Shown here one piece after another: positions 34,629-43,042 of a stretch of DNA of 64,000 nucleotides (positions within the stretch are counted from its first letter, which is position 1; each line of letters begins with the position of its first letter). The stretch is taken from contig NZ_JAUMKC010000024.1 of NCBI RefSeq assembly GCF_030519355.1, positions 1-64,000 of the forward strand. Direction: 5' to 3'. A program made the translations under genes and the position numbers. This stretch comes from Mucilaginibacter sp. L3T2-6 (lineage in GTDB: Bacteria; Bacteroidota; Bacteroidia; Sphingobacteriales; Sphingobacteriaceae). The notes below the pieces were generated by a model. That model did no database searches and was not told where the DNA came from. It saw only the letters and a program-made list of their open reading frames with translations.

Positions 34629-35636
34629 ATGAGCAGTTCAGATAAATTAAAAGCATTACAGCTAACCTTAGATAAGCTGGAAAAATCATACGGCAAAGGC
34701 ACCATTATGAAGCTGGGTGATTCCGTTATTGAAAACACCGAAGTTATATCGACCGGCTCTTTAGGCCTTGATATTGCCCTGGGTGTAGGCGGTTTACCAA
34801 AGGGCCGTATTATCGAAATATACGGACCAGAGTCGTCAGGTAAAACTACACTGGCTATCCATGCCATTGCCGAATCTCAGCGTAACGGTGGCATAGCTGC
34901 TTTTATTGACGCAGAACATGCTTTCGATCGTTTTTATGCGAAAAAATTGGGAGTGGACGTAGAGAACCTGCTGATCTCTCAACCCGATAACGGCGAACAG
35001 GCGCTCGAAATTGCTGACAACCTGATCCGTTCCGGCGCTATCGACATTTTGGTAATCGACTCGGTTGCTGCCCTGGTTCCTAAAGCCGAAATAGAAGGTG
35101 AGATGGGCGACTCGAAAATGGGTTTGCATGCCCGCCTGATGTCTCAGGCTTTGCGAAAGCTAACCGGTACCATCAGTAAAACCGGATGCTGCTGTATTTT
35201 TATTAACCAGTTGCGCGATAAAATCGGCGTAATGTTTGGCAATCCTGAAACAACTACCGGTGGTAATGCGCTTAAGTTTTATGCTTCGGTGCGTTTGGAT
35301 GTGCGCCGTATTTCGCAGATAAAAGATACAGATGAAGTATCAGGCAACCGCGTAAAAGTAAAAATTGTAAAAAATAAAGTGGCCCCTCCGTTCCGCGTTG
35401 CCGAGTTTGATATTATGTTTGGCGAGGGCATTTCCAAAGCAGGCGAAATTATCGACCTGGGCGTTGATCATAATATCATCAAAAAAGCAGGCTCATGGTT
35501 CAGCTACGGCGAAACCCGCCTTGGCCAGGGCCGCGATGCTGTTAAACAGCTGATACTGGATAACCCGGAACTGATGGAAGAACTGGAAACTAAGATAAAA
35601 GAAACGGTAACCGGTGACCAGCTGGTAGAAGAATAA
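34629..35636 (+). CDS. recA: recombinase RecA
   Basis: RecA is the strand-exchange ATPase of homologous recombination. Walker A GPESSGKTT (about residues 66-74), Walker B ILVIDSVAALVP, the L1/L2 DNA loops (EIEGEMGDSKMGLHARLMSQA; FGNPETTTGGNALKFYASVRLD) and the catalytic glutamate region EAEHAF-like (IDAEHAFDRFYA) are intact. The C-terminal domain is normal. Length is 335 residues. A strong terminator follows. Confidence 0.97.
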   Translation: MSSSDKLKALQLTLDKLEKSYGKGTIMKLGDSVIENTEVISTGSLGLDIALGVGGLPKGRIIEIYGPESSGKTTLAIHAIAESQRNGGIAAFIDAEHAFDRFYAKKLGVDVENLLISQPDNGEQALEIADNLIRSGAIDILVIDSVAALVPKAEIEGEMGDSKMGLHARLMSQALRKLTGTISKTGCCCIFINQLRDKIGVMFGNPETTTGGNALKFYASVRLDVRRISQIKDTDEVSGNRVKVKIVKNKVAPPFRVAEFDIMFGEGISKAGEIIDLGVDHNIIKKAGSWFSYGETRLGQGRDAVKQLILDNPELMEELETKIKETVTGDQLVEE

Positions 35637-35672
35637 CGTCGATTTTACCGATTTAAAAAAAGTGATTAAAGC

Positions 35673-35706
35673 AAAGCCCTGGCATTGCAAAATTTGCCGG
35701 GGCTTT
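35673..35706 (+). terminator. rho-independent terminator after recA
   Basis: AAAGCCCTGGCA (35673-35684) pairs with TGCCGGGGCTTT (35695-35706) with one G-T wobble and a 10-base loop, followed by further T residues. It lies 36 bases after the recA stop, and being nearly symmetric it may also serve the convergent SnoaL-like gene. Confidence 0.85.
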
Positions 35707-35730
35707 TTATTGAATAAGTTGTGAGTTGCA

Positions 35731-36201
35731 CTATTCAATACAGTTATCCTTCCTGCGTGTATCCACGATGTAAATAATTTTCCAGCCTGATGCGGTTTTC
35801 ATCAATGAGAATACGTCCACGCCGCAATGGCTGAATTTGTCGCCCACGTAAAACTTGTATGGCGCCCATACACTGGCTAAGTCGCCATCAATTTTAATAT
35901 CATTAAAAGTAATGCGCTCGTCGTAAACCGCATTATGCGGTGTGCCTATGGCCCTGGCAAAATCATCTGCGCTGTCCACCGAAATAACCGTTTTTCCGGC
36001 CTTATCACTCGAAACACTTTGCAATACCATTTCCTTCGCAAAAACGGTCCTGATCAAAGCGCTGTCGCCTTTGCGCATGCCGTCGAATAAGGTGTTGATG
36101 GCCTGTTTAACGCCATCGGTGGCGGACTGCTGGGCAAATGCACCGCAGCTTATAAATGCAGCTACCGCTAGTGTAAGTAAAATCTTCTTCATAATGTTCA
36201 A
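35731..36201 (-). CDS. exported SnoaL/DUF4440-like (NTF2 fold) protein
   Basis: This is a 156-residue protein with a signal peptide (cleavage after ISCGAFAQQ) and an NTF2/SnoaL-like cone fold. Typical segments are GVKQAINTLFDGMRKGDSALIRTVFAKEM, FNDIKIDGDLASVWAPYKFYVGDKFSHCGVDVFSL and WKIIYIVDTRR. Members bind small ligands or act on them; no catalytic pair is obvious here. Its ATG overlaps the stop of the RidA-like gene by 4 bases, so the two are translationally coupled. Confidence 0.82.
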   Translation of the reverse strand: MNIMKKILLTLAVAAFISCGAFAQQSATDGVKQAINTLFDGMRKGDSALIRTVFAKEMVLQSVSSDKAGKTVISVDSADDFARAIGTPHNAVYDERITFNDIKIDGDLASVWAPYKFYVGDKFSHCGVDVFSLMKTASGWKIIYIVDTRRKDNCIE

Positions 36202-36659
36202 TTTTTTGTGTTGGCAATTCCGTCTATTTCTATCATTACATCTTTGTTAAAAAGCGCCTTTACGCCAATTAAGGTAGATACCGGTGGCTTATCAGTTACA
36301 AAATCCTTCAGATACTTTCTAAGCACCGCCAGCTTATCTGGATTTAAATCTACTACATAAATGCTGATTTTCACCAAATCGGCTGTCGTGGCATCTGCAG
36401 CGGCAAGTACAGTCCTGAAATTGTCCAGGGTTCTTTTCACCTGCGCATCAAAATCACCTTTGCCTACAATTTCCTTTTTGTCGTTAACTGCGGTTTGCCC
36501 GGCAATGTAGATGGTATGGCCGCCCGTTACTTTAATTGCTTGTGAGTAGCCATTTGAAAGCGGCGGCAAGGCCCCGGGGTTGATGAATTGTTTTTGCTGG
36601 GCATAACAACATAAGGCAGTCAATATCATAGTCGATATTAAGGTCAGTATCTTTCTCAT
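36198..36659 (-). CDS. exported RidA/YjgF family protein
   Basis: RidA proteins hydrolyse reactive 2-aminoacrylate and related imines. The conserved parts are FINPGALPPLSNGYSQAIKV, HTIYIAGQTAVNDKKEIVGKGDFDAQVKRTLDNF and LVKISIYVVDL. The usual catalytic arginine of the C-terminal R-P motif is replaced: the region reads KPPVSTLIGVKALFNKDVMIEID. A signal peptide (about residues 1-20) puts it outside the cytoplasm, which is unusual for true RidA. It is probably a divergent exported relative. It forms a two-gene operon with the SnoaL-like gene. Confidence 0.85.
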   Translation of the reverse strand: MRKILTLISTMILTALCCYAQQKQFINPGALPPLSNGYSQAIKVTGGHTIYIAGQTAVNDKKEIVGKGDFDAQVKRTLDNFRTVLAAADATTADLVKISIYVVDLNPDKLAVLRKYLKDFVTDKPPVSTLIGVKALFNKDVMIEIDGIANTKN

Positions 36660-36691
36660 AAACTGGGATTATAGTGAACAGATAAAGTTAG

Positions 36692-37288
36692 CTATTTGCT
36701 GGGGTTCGCATAAGTAAGCCGGTCAATTATAATGGAAACTAAAAAACTACATGCAATTGCCAGGATTGAAATCTTCGTTAGCAGTTTCATAGGCGTTAAA
36801 AAACGATCTGTCAAATTTTTTCGCGTTTCCCCGGCAACTATTTTCTTTATTTTTCCTGAAACAAATTGATTGTTAACAAAATAAAAGGTTATAAAAGCGT
36901 GCAATAGAAGTATTAAAACAATCAGGGCGCGGCCATGAAGCTGCGACTGGCGTAAGGGACCGGAATTAAATCCACGATGCGTGTACACATGATCCGCTAT
37001 AGTGCCCCATGCTACATACAGGAAATATGCCATCGTAAAAACGGCAGGTATCAAAGCGTTTAATTGAAAAAAGCCCGGCTTGATATTGGAAACATTGATA
37101 AAGCCGCTCACCAGATACGTTTGGTAACATATAACCAGGGCCATGCCAAATGTTGTTAACAAGTTTGCTATTGCGAAGTCAATGCGTTGATCAGCTCCGC
37201 CGGAATAAGAGAGCCTCATAAAAAGTTCGCCGGCGGCAAAAGGCAAAAAAAGCAAGATGGTTTGCCAAAGGTTTAGTTTAGCAGGCAT
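36692..37288 (-). CDS. four-helix membrane protein of unknown function
   Basis: This is a 198-residue inner-membrane protein with hydrophobic segments at about 10-28, 43-63, 76-95 and 120-140, and one more near the C-terminus (LTKISILAIACSFLVSIII). A histidine-containing loop (HVYTHRGFNSGPLRQSQLHG) lies before the fourth helix. The frame is open to 37351, but the ATG at 37288 starts just before the first membrane helix and is preferred. I recognise no family. Confidence 0.55.
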   Translation of the reverse strand: MPAKLNLWQTILLFLPFAAGELFMRLSYSGGADQRIDFAIANLLTTFGMALVICYQTYLVSGFINVSNIKPGFFQLNALIPAVFTMAYFLYVAWGTIADHVYTHRGFNSGPLRQSQLHGRALIVLILLLHAFITFYFVNNQFVSGKIKKIVAGETRKNLTDRFLTPMKLLTKISILAIACSFLVSIIIDRLTYANPSK

Positions 37289-37334
37289 TTCAAGAGTAAT
37301 TTTCACTAATGTAGCGTTTGAAATGGTGGTATGC

Positions 37335-37365
37335 AAAAAAGCCCTGCACAAAAAAAGTACAGGGC
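37335..37365 (-). terminator. rho-independent terminator after dnaA
   Basis: On the minus strand GCCCTGTAC (37365-37357) pairs with GTGCAGGGC (37349-37341) with one mismatch and a loop of 7 T residues, followed by six Ts (37340-37335). It lies 25 bases beyond the dnaA stop. Confidence 0.8.
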
Positions 37366-37389
37366 CTCAAATCATTATTATAAGATCAG

Positions 37390-38817
37390 TTAGGACATTT
37401 TAAGCTTCTTCTGAATATCGGCTACGTAGCCTTTGAATTTTTTATCGGTATCAATCAAATCTTCTACGGTCTGGCAGGCATAGATAACCGTAGAGTGGTC
37501 GCGGCCGCCAAAGAAATGACCGATAGATTTAAGCGAGCTTTTGGTGTGTGCCTTCGCCAGGTACATAGAGATCTGTCGGGCCTGTACAATCTCGCGTTTG
37601 CGGGTTTGCGATTTTACCATTTCGATAGGTACCTCGAAGTACTCGCAAACCAGGTTCTGGATGTACTCCATCGAGATCTCCTTCGAAGAGTTCTTCACAA
37701 AGTTTTTCAACATTTGTTTAGCCAGGTTCAGATCGATCTCCTTGCGGTTCAGGGTTGACTGGGCCAGTAAGGAAACCATTGCGCCTTCCAGTTCACGCAC
37801 ATTATTATCGATGTTATGTGCAACGTATTCTATCACATCGTTTGACAATTCGATGCCATCCTGGTAAGTCTTATTTTTAAGGATGGCCATGCGGGTTTCC
37901 AGGTCAGGGACTTGTAAGTCGGCCGAAAGCCCCCATTTAAATCGGGATAGTAAACGCTCTTCCAGGCCAGCGAGGTCTTTGGGTGCTTTATCCGATGTTA
38001 TAATAACCTGTTTGCCTGATTGGTGCAGGTGATTAAAGATGTGGAAGAAGAAATCCTGGGTCTTTTCTTTACCGGCAAAGTTATGCACATCGTCCATGAT
38101 CAGCACATCAATAGCCTGGTAAAAGTTCACAAAGTCGTTAATGTTATTATGCTTCAGTGCATCAACAAACTGCTGGGTGAATTTCTCGCACGATACATAT
38201 AATACCAACTTATCAGGCAGCGAATTTTTAATTTCGTTACCGATAGCCTGGGCAAGGTGTGTTTTACCTAAGCCTACACCGCCATATATCATCAGCGGGT
38301 TGAATGAGGTTCCGCCCGGCTTTGCAGCCACGGCATAGCCGGCCGAACGGGCGAGCCTGTTACAATCGCCCTCTACAAAGTTAGCAAAGGTGTAATTACG
38401 GTTAAGCTGCGGGTCTACATTCAGCTTTTTTAATCCGGGGATTACGAAAGGATTTTTGATGTCCTTATTTATTGAAATCGGTATCGGCATCGACTGATTT
38501 TTTGCTTCAGCGCCATTCCCGTTTGAGGGTAAATTTGTGGTGTATGGCTTGCTGGATGATGACTGTTCTACTACTATATTATACTCCAAACGCCCATCGT
38601 CGCCTAATTGTTTTTTAATCGTCTTGCGCAATAGCCCAACATAATGTTCTTCTAACCATTCGTAAAAAAATAAACTTGGCACCTGAATGGTAAGTACGCT
38701 TCCTTCCATCCTTAAAGCTTTAATTGGTTCGAACCAGGTTTTAAAGCTTTGTGCCGGTATGTTGTCTTTTATGATTTGAAGGCAGCTATTCCAAACAGAA
38801 GTACAAGTTTTTTCCAT
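37390..38817 (-). CDS. dnaA: chromosomal replication initiator DnaA
   Basis: DnaA is the AAA+ initiator that opens oriC. It has the N-terminal domain I (CLQIIKDNIPAQSFKTWFEPIKAL) and a short variable linker. The ATPase domain has Walker A GGVGLGKTHLAQAIGN and Walker B DVLIMDDVHNFAGKEKTQDFFFHIF. The C-terminal domain IV carries the DNA-binding signature GGRDHSTVIYACQTVEDL. At 475 residues it is complete. The gene stands alone, without dnaN beside it, as is common in Bacteroidota. Confidence 0.97.
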   Translation of the reverse strand: MEKTCTSVWNSCLQIIKDNIPAQSFKTWFEPIKALRMEGSVLTIQVPSLFFYEWLEEHYVGLLRKTIKKQLGDDGRLEYNIVVEQSSSSKPYTTNLPSNGNGAEAKNQSMPIPISINKDIKNPFVIPGLKKLNVDPQLNRNYTFANFVEGDCNRLARSAGYAVAAKPGGTSFNPLMIYGGVGLGKTHLAQAIGNEIKNSLPDKLVLYVSCEKFTQQFVDALKHNNINDFVNFYQAIDVLIMDDVHNFAGKEKTQDFFFHIFNHLHQSGKQVIITSDKAPKDLAGLEERLLSRFKWGLSADLQVPDLETRMAILKNKTYQDGIELSNDVIEYVAHNIDNNVRELEGAMVSLLAQSTLNRKEIDLNLAKQMLKNFVKNSSKEISMEYIQNLVCEYFEVPIEMVKSQTRKREIVQARQISMYLAKAHTKSSLKSIGHFFGGRDHSTVIYACQTVEDLIDTDKKFKGYVADIQKKLKMS

Positions 38818-39240
38818 ATGTAAAATTTTAAAATATTGATTTCCAACCCCCAGCGAAACACAATTTGGAACTGCTACGGAACATCGAATATTCTAAAAAA
38901 AAGTGGATAAAAAAATTAATTTTCAACATTTTTAGTAAATAAATTTCTCAAATAACAGGGCGTTTTTTAGGGGAATTTGAAGATAAAATATTATACTTCG
39001 CGCCAGCAATATCTCGTTGATTATCTATTTAACTAAACCAATATTTTTTTAATTATTTATCGCATTCCGAAGCCCGAATGTGCTTTCCTATCTGGGTTTA
39101 AAGGTCAATAAGTTGACAGTTTTTAAGCTATAATAACCAACGGGATCAGGGATGGTTTAACTTTTTTGCAATAAATGTTACTGCTTTTTAAAGACACGGC
39201 ATAGCCCTGAATACAAACCGGTTAATAAAATATTTTGTCC
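38818..39240. other. AT-rich dnaA upstream region
   Basis: These 423 bases separate dnaA from the mutase gene and hold no open frame that I support. The region is strongly AT-rich. One near-match to a DnaA box is present (AGTGGATAAA near 38901-38910, consensus TGTGGATAA on the same strand). A single imperfect box is weak evidence for an origin; the dnaA promoter must also lie here. Confidence 0.35.
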
Positions 39241-40788
39241 CTAATATTCGCCAAAAATACTCCGTAACACGTCGGATATTTCTCCGAGGGTAGCGTAAGC
39301 CTCAACGGACCTTAAGATGTAAGGCATCAGGTTTTCGCTGCCTTCGGCAGCTCTGCCAAGTTCATGCAGACAGTCAGCAACGGCTTTGGCATTTCTGGTG
39401 CTTTTCAGCCTTTCAATTTTTTCCGATTGGGTCTTCCGTATAGCGTCATCAACCCTGAAAACACTAACGTGGCTTTCTTCAGCTTCTGTGAATTTGTTAA
39501 CTCCTACTAACACTTTTTCACCACTTTCAATATCCTGTTGATATTCGTATGCCGACCGCGCAATTTCCTGCTGGATGTAATCCTGCTCAATTGCTTTTAC
39601 CGAACCGCCCATGGCGTCTATCTTATCTATATATACCTGCGCCCCCTGTTCCAGCTCATTGGTAAGGGCCTCTATAAAATAAGAACCGGCGAGAGGATCG
39701 ACGGTGTCTGTCACCCCGCTTTCAAATGCGATAATCTGCTGGGTACGCAGCGCTATTTTTGCTGCCGCCTCTGTTGGTAATGAAATGGCTTCGTCGTATC
39801 CGTTGGTATGTAATGATTGCGTTCCGCCTAAAACCGCTGCCAGTGCCTGGTTACTAACCCGAACAATATTGTTCATGGGCTGCTGTGCCGTTAGAGTTGA
39901 GCCCCCGGTTTGGGTATGAAAGCGGAGCTTTTGGGCGCCCGGGTCGGTAGCGCCAAGCGCTTTGGTGATATGTGCCCACATGCGGCGGGCTGCCCTGAAC
40001 TTGGCTATTTCTTCAAAAAAATTGTTATGGCAATTAAAGAAGAACGAAAGCCTTTTAGCAAACACGTTTATATCAAGTCCTTTCTGCAGCGCAGCCTTTA
40101 AATAAGCCTTTCCGTTTGCCAGCGTAAATGCCAGTTCCTGCACGGCAGTAGAACCTGCCTCACGGATATGGTAGCCGGATATAGATATGGTATTCCATTT
40201 AGGTACCTCTTTGCTGCAATATTCAAATACATCTGTAATTAAGCGCATGGAAGCCTCGGGCGGATATATATAGGTACCGCGCGCGGCATACTCTTTTAGT
40301 ATATCGTTTTGTATGGTGCCTGAGATTTGTTTGATATCTGCACCCTGCTTTTTAGCCAATGCGATATACATACATAATAATATAGGTGCGGTAGCATTGA
40401 TCGTCATTGAGGTAGTGATGTTCTGCAGCTGAATACCGTCAAAAAGAATCTCCATATCCTGCAGCGAATCGATAGCCACCCCAACTTTGCCTACTTCGCC
40501 TTCCGCGAGTTCATGGTCAGAATCATAACCAATCTGTGTCGGCAGATCAAAGGCGACGGAAAGACCCATTGTTCCCTGGCTAAGCAGGTAGTGATATCTT
40601 TTGTTTGATTCTTCCGCAGTTGAAAATCCCGCATACTGCCGCATGGTCCAGGGCTTACCCCGGTACATATCTTTCTGAATACCCCTTGTAAATGGAAATT
40701 CACCCGGCCGCTCATTCATTGCAGACGGTGTGCAATAAACTTCCTTTATTTCAATACCGGATGTGGTGGTAAATTTCTTATCGCTCAT
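39241..40788 (-). CDS. methylmalonyl-CoA mutase catalytic subunit without B12 domain
   Basis: This adenosylcobalamin-dependent acyl-CoA mutase carries only the TIM-barrel substrate domain (515 residues). TMRQYAGFSTAEESN keeps the tyrosine that favours methylmalonyl-CoA over other acyl-CoAs. GLSVAFDLPTQIGYDSDH, SISGYHIREAGSTAVQE, RFHTQTGGSTLTAQQP and LPTEAAAKIALRTQQI are family landmarks. The C-terminal cobalamin-binding domain (D-x-H-x-x-G) is missing, so a separate small B12 subunit encoded elsewhere is needed. The start is the ATG at 40788; an upstream TTG would add 4 residues. The 176-residue membrane-anchored gene follows on the same strand. Confidence 0.88.
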   Translation of the reverse strand: MSDKKFTTTSGIEIKEVYCTPSAMNERPGEFPFTRGIQKDMYRGKPWTMRQYAGFSTAEESNKRYHYLLSQGTMGLSVAFDLPTQIGYDSDHELAEGEVGKVGVAIDSLQDMEILFDGIQLQNITTSMTINATAPILLCMYIALAKKQGADIKQISGTIQNDILKEYAARGTYIYPPEASMRLITDVFEYCSKEVPKWNTISISGYHIREAGSTAVQELAFTLANGKAYLKAALQKGLDINVFAKRLSFFFNCHNNFFEEIAKFRAARRMWAHITKALGATDPGAQKLRFHTQTGGSTLTAQQPMNNIVRVSNQALAAVLGGTQSLHTNGYDEAISLPTEAAAKIALRTQQIIAFESGVTDTVDPLAGSYFIEALTNELEQGAQVYIDKIDAMGGSVKAIEQDYIQQEIARSAYEYQQDIESGEKVLVGVNKFTEAEESHVSVFRVDDAIRKTQSEKIERLKSTRNAKAVADCLHELGRAAEGSENLMPYILRSVEAYATLGEISDVLRSIFGEY

Positions 40789-40833
40789 ATATGCATTCAA
40801 CTAATCGCTGATAGCGGCCCCCGATTAACTCAT

Positions 40834-41364
40834 TTAAAATATTTCTTCCAAGTCCCTTCTTAGCAACCCTGCGCCCGCTTCGTACGGATTATCCTCCAAC
40901 TGACTTAAGCTCGCCAGTAAAATTTTACTGAATTCAAGTCCGCTGGCGCCATCCGGCATGCCTTTGGCAGCATTATTAATTATGCCCACGGTATCGTCCT
41001 TTATACTTCTGACTACCCCCCAGGCCCTGCTGCTTACATATATCTGCTGGGTTACGTTATGCTGGTATTCGTTGCGTATTTCTTCAAGCAGCAGGCTGTA
41101 TAACTCGTGTGCCGAATATGCAGGCGCATTTAAACGGATAAGCATATTGGCCGGGTTAACGCGTTCAATAAAAAGTACTAAACGCTCATAGGCCTGCAGG
41201 CGCAGCGGCAGGGTTTGATTGCTCAACGTTTTTTTAAATTCCAGTAATTGTATCTTTTCGTCCCTGTCAAGATAAGGCCTTATTAAATAAAAGGCTATCA
41301 GGATAAGCCCGATGCCGGCTATGGTAAACTTTAATATGTCCAAAAGGAAGGGCAACAGATTCAT
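40834..41364 (-). CDS. membrane-anchored hypothetical protein
   Basis: This is a 176-residue protein with one N-terminal transmembrane helix (LLPFLLDILKFTIAGIGLILIAFYLI) and a cytosolic helical domain (LLEFKKTLSNQTLPLRLQAYERLVLF, SAHELYSLLLEEIRNEYQHN). I recognise no characterised family. It lies 45 bases upstream of the mutase gene on the same strand and may be co-transcribed with it. A scaffold-like or envelope-maintenance role is possible but not shown. Confidence 0.65.
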   Translation of the reverse strand: MNLLPFLLDILKFTIAGIGLILIAFYLIRPYLDRDEKIQLLEFKKTLSNQTLPLRLQAYERLVLFIERVNPANMLIRLNAPAYSAHELYSLLLEEIRNEYQHNVTQQIYVSSRAWGVVRSIKDDTVGIINNAAKGMPDGASGLEFSKILLASLSQLEDNPYEAGAGLLRRDLEEIF

Positions 41365-41427
41365 GCTGATGAATGTTAAATGCGGGTCATAAATAAATTG
41401 GTCCGTGCAAAAATCCGCATTTTACCT

Positions 41428-41435
41428 TATATTTG
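41428..41435 (+). promoter_or_regulatory. -7 promoter box before the IscA-like gene
   Basis: TATATTTG, matching TAnnTTTG, lies 20 bases before the ATG of the iron-sulfur assembly gene. A weak TTG is present about 27 bases further upstream, which is more than the usual spacing. Confidence 0.4.
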
Positions 41436-41455
41436 TTTAGTTAATTGAAAATAAG

Positions 41456-41809
41456 ATGAGTACTGCTGTTGAAACTTCAACCGGTCCGGTTAGCTTTACG
41501 CCGGGTGCGGTAAAGGAATTAAATAAGTTACGGGACCAGCAAGAAATAGGCGATGATTTTGGTCTGCGTGTTGGTGTTGAAGGCGGCGGCTGTTCGGGTA
41601 TGAACTATGTTTTAGGCTTCGACCAGAAAAAAGACGGCGACCAGGAATATGTTATCGACGGGATAAAAGTTTTTATGCACAAGGCTCACGGTCTTTATTT
41701 AGCAGGCATGCAGATCGATTTCCAGGACGGCTTGAATGCCCGCGGTTTTACTTTTAACAACCCTAACGCGGCCAGTACGTGCGGATGCGGCAGTTCGTTC
41801 TCGGTATAA
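41456..41809 (+). CDS. IscA/SufA/ErpA-type iron-sulfur assembly protein
   Basis: This is a small A-type carrier of iron-sulfur clusters (HesB-like). The three conserved cysteines are present: GGGCSGMNYVLGF (about residue 48) and TCGCGSSF near the C-terminus. The family N-terminus VSFTPGAVKELNKL is clear. Length is 117 residues. No other isc or suf gene is adjacent, which resembles the stand-alone ErpA context, but the exact class cannot be fixed from the sequence. Confidence 0.92.
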   Translation: MSTAVETSTGPVSFTPGAVKELNKLRDQQEIGDDFGLRVGVEGGGCSGMNYVLGFDQKKDGDQEYVIDGIKVFMHKAHGLYLAGMQIDFQDGLNARGFTFNNPNAASTCGCGSSFSV

Positions 41810-41833
41810 GAAATTTAAATATATAATTCAAAT

Positions 41834-41860
41834 GGCGAAAGGTATCAACTGCTTTTCGCC
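41834..41860 (+). terminator. terminator between IscA-like and TlpA-like genes
   Basis: GGCGAAA (41834-41840) pairs with TTTCGCC (41854-41860), followed by TTCTTATTTTT. It lies 24 bases after the iscA-like stop and between convergent genes. Confidence 0.6.
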
Positions 41861-41881
41861 TTCTTATTTTTGTTCTGCAGC

Positions 41882-42661
41882 TTATTTCGCCAGTTCCTCC
41901 GCAATTAGTTTGCTAAAGTCATCTAGCATACCCGGCCCGTACCCCATGCTGTGTTTTTTAATATCTCCATCTTTTCCAACTATAACATTTGTCGGATAGC
42001 CCTTAACCTGGTACATAGCTGCGATTTTTCTGCCATCAGCAATATGATGATATTGAAAAGGCGTTGTCTTTAAAAACTCCTCGATTTTGTCTTTCTCATC
42101 AGTAGATACCCCAATAAACACTACATCAGGATTATTCGCATAGGCTGTTGCTATTTTGTTAAGTTCAGGCATCTCGGCCCGGCAAGGCGCGCAGCCAATA
42201 AACCAAAAGTTTATAATTACGACCTTGCCGGCCAGCTTATCCGGAAGCACCTCGTATCCATCAATTGCTTTGGCTCTAACAAAATTGAATTTAGCCCCTG
42301 TTCTGATCACACCGCTTTCATCGGGGTTCATTTTAGAACGCATTGCCTTGATTCGGGCCAGGTCCGCATCACTCAATTTAACGAGCATGTAGTTATCCGA
42401 GCTATCGTCGGGCGCGCTATTTTTCCGTAGCATATAGCGGCCCGACAAAACCTTGTCATGCCACTCCTTATAAGCATACCGCCTGCCCATTGAATCTTTT
42501 ACTAGTGTGGTCGAATCCATTACGTGCGTCCGGCTAAAGCTTTTGGTTGTAATTCCGGCAGCAGTTGTTCGTGTTATCGTTCCGGTTTCGGTTTTTGTAG
42601 CCGTTTGGCCCCAGGCTATATGGCCCAGCAATACCATACATAATAGAAGTACACGTTTCAT
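41882..42661 (-). CDS. TlpA-like exported thiol-disulfide oxidoreductase
   Basis: This is a periplasmic thioredoxin-fold protein. A signal peptide (MKRVLLLCMVLLGHIAWGQ) is followed by a Thr-rich region of about 110 residues. The TlpA/ResA domain follows, with FIGCAPCRAEMPELNKIA (the CxxC active site), VVFIGVSTDEKDKIEEFL and a cis-proline region KGYPTNVIV. Such proteins keep cytochrome or other cysteines reduced. The frame is open to 42721, but the ATG at 42661 begins the signal peptide. A tiny membrane ORF lies 36 bases upstream. Confidence 0.88.
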   Translation of the reverse strand: MKRVLLLCMVLLGHIAWGQTATKTETGTITRTTAAGITTKSFSRTHVMDSTTLVKDSMGRRYAYKEWHDKVLSGRYMLRKNSAPDDSSDNYMLVKLSDADLARIKAMRSKMNPDESGVIRTGAKFNFVRAKAIDGYEVLPDKLAGKVVIINFWFIGCAPCRAEMPELNKIATAYANNPDVVFIGVSTDEKDKIEEFLKTTPFQYHHIADGRKIAAMYQVKGYPTNVIVGKDGDIKKHSMGYGPGMLDDFSKLIAEELAK

Positions 42662-42696
42662 AGAGATAAGTGAGGTTGATTTTTGCACATACATAA

Positions 42697-42840
42697 TTAC
42701 AGATAAGTATGCGGCAGGCACAGCAAAAGATAGGTAAAAGCAACCACCGAAAGTACCGCGATAGAATAGGGTATCAGGTCGGGGTACTCAAACTCCTTAA
42801 ATAACCTGCGTTTGGTTGGATGAGTGATGATTGTGTCCAT
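42697..42840 (-). CDS. possible 47-residue single-helix membrane peptide
   Basis: A 47-codon frame begins MDTIITHPTKRRLFKEFEY, continues PDLIPYSIAVLSVVAFTYLL and ends LCLPHTYL: a charged N-terminus followed by one hydrophobic helix. It is upstream of the TlpA-like gene on the same strand, and the two may form an operon. The pattern of charged head and single helix is like known small membrane proteins, but no family is recognised. Confidence 0.4.
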   Translation of the reverse strand: MDTIITHPTKRRLFKEFEYPDLIPYSIAVLSVVAFTYLLLCLPHTYL

Positions 42841-43042
42841 TTTTGTCTTTATTATCAGCGTATTAGCCCGGCCTTAACCAAAGTTAAGCAAAAAATATCC
42901 AATACAATATTGTCTTTATGACTGTTTCCCTTTCAGACAGCATAACTTTACGGTAAATTTTCATCAGAAAGTTATACCAATATTGGCGTGTAACAAACCA
43001 GTGGGTACCATAGTCTTACTGTCAAGCACTTTTTAACCAGAT

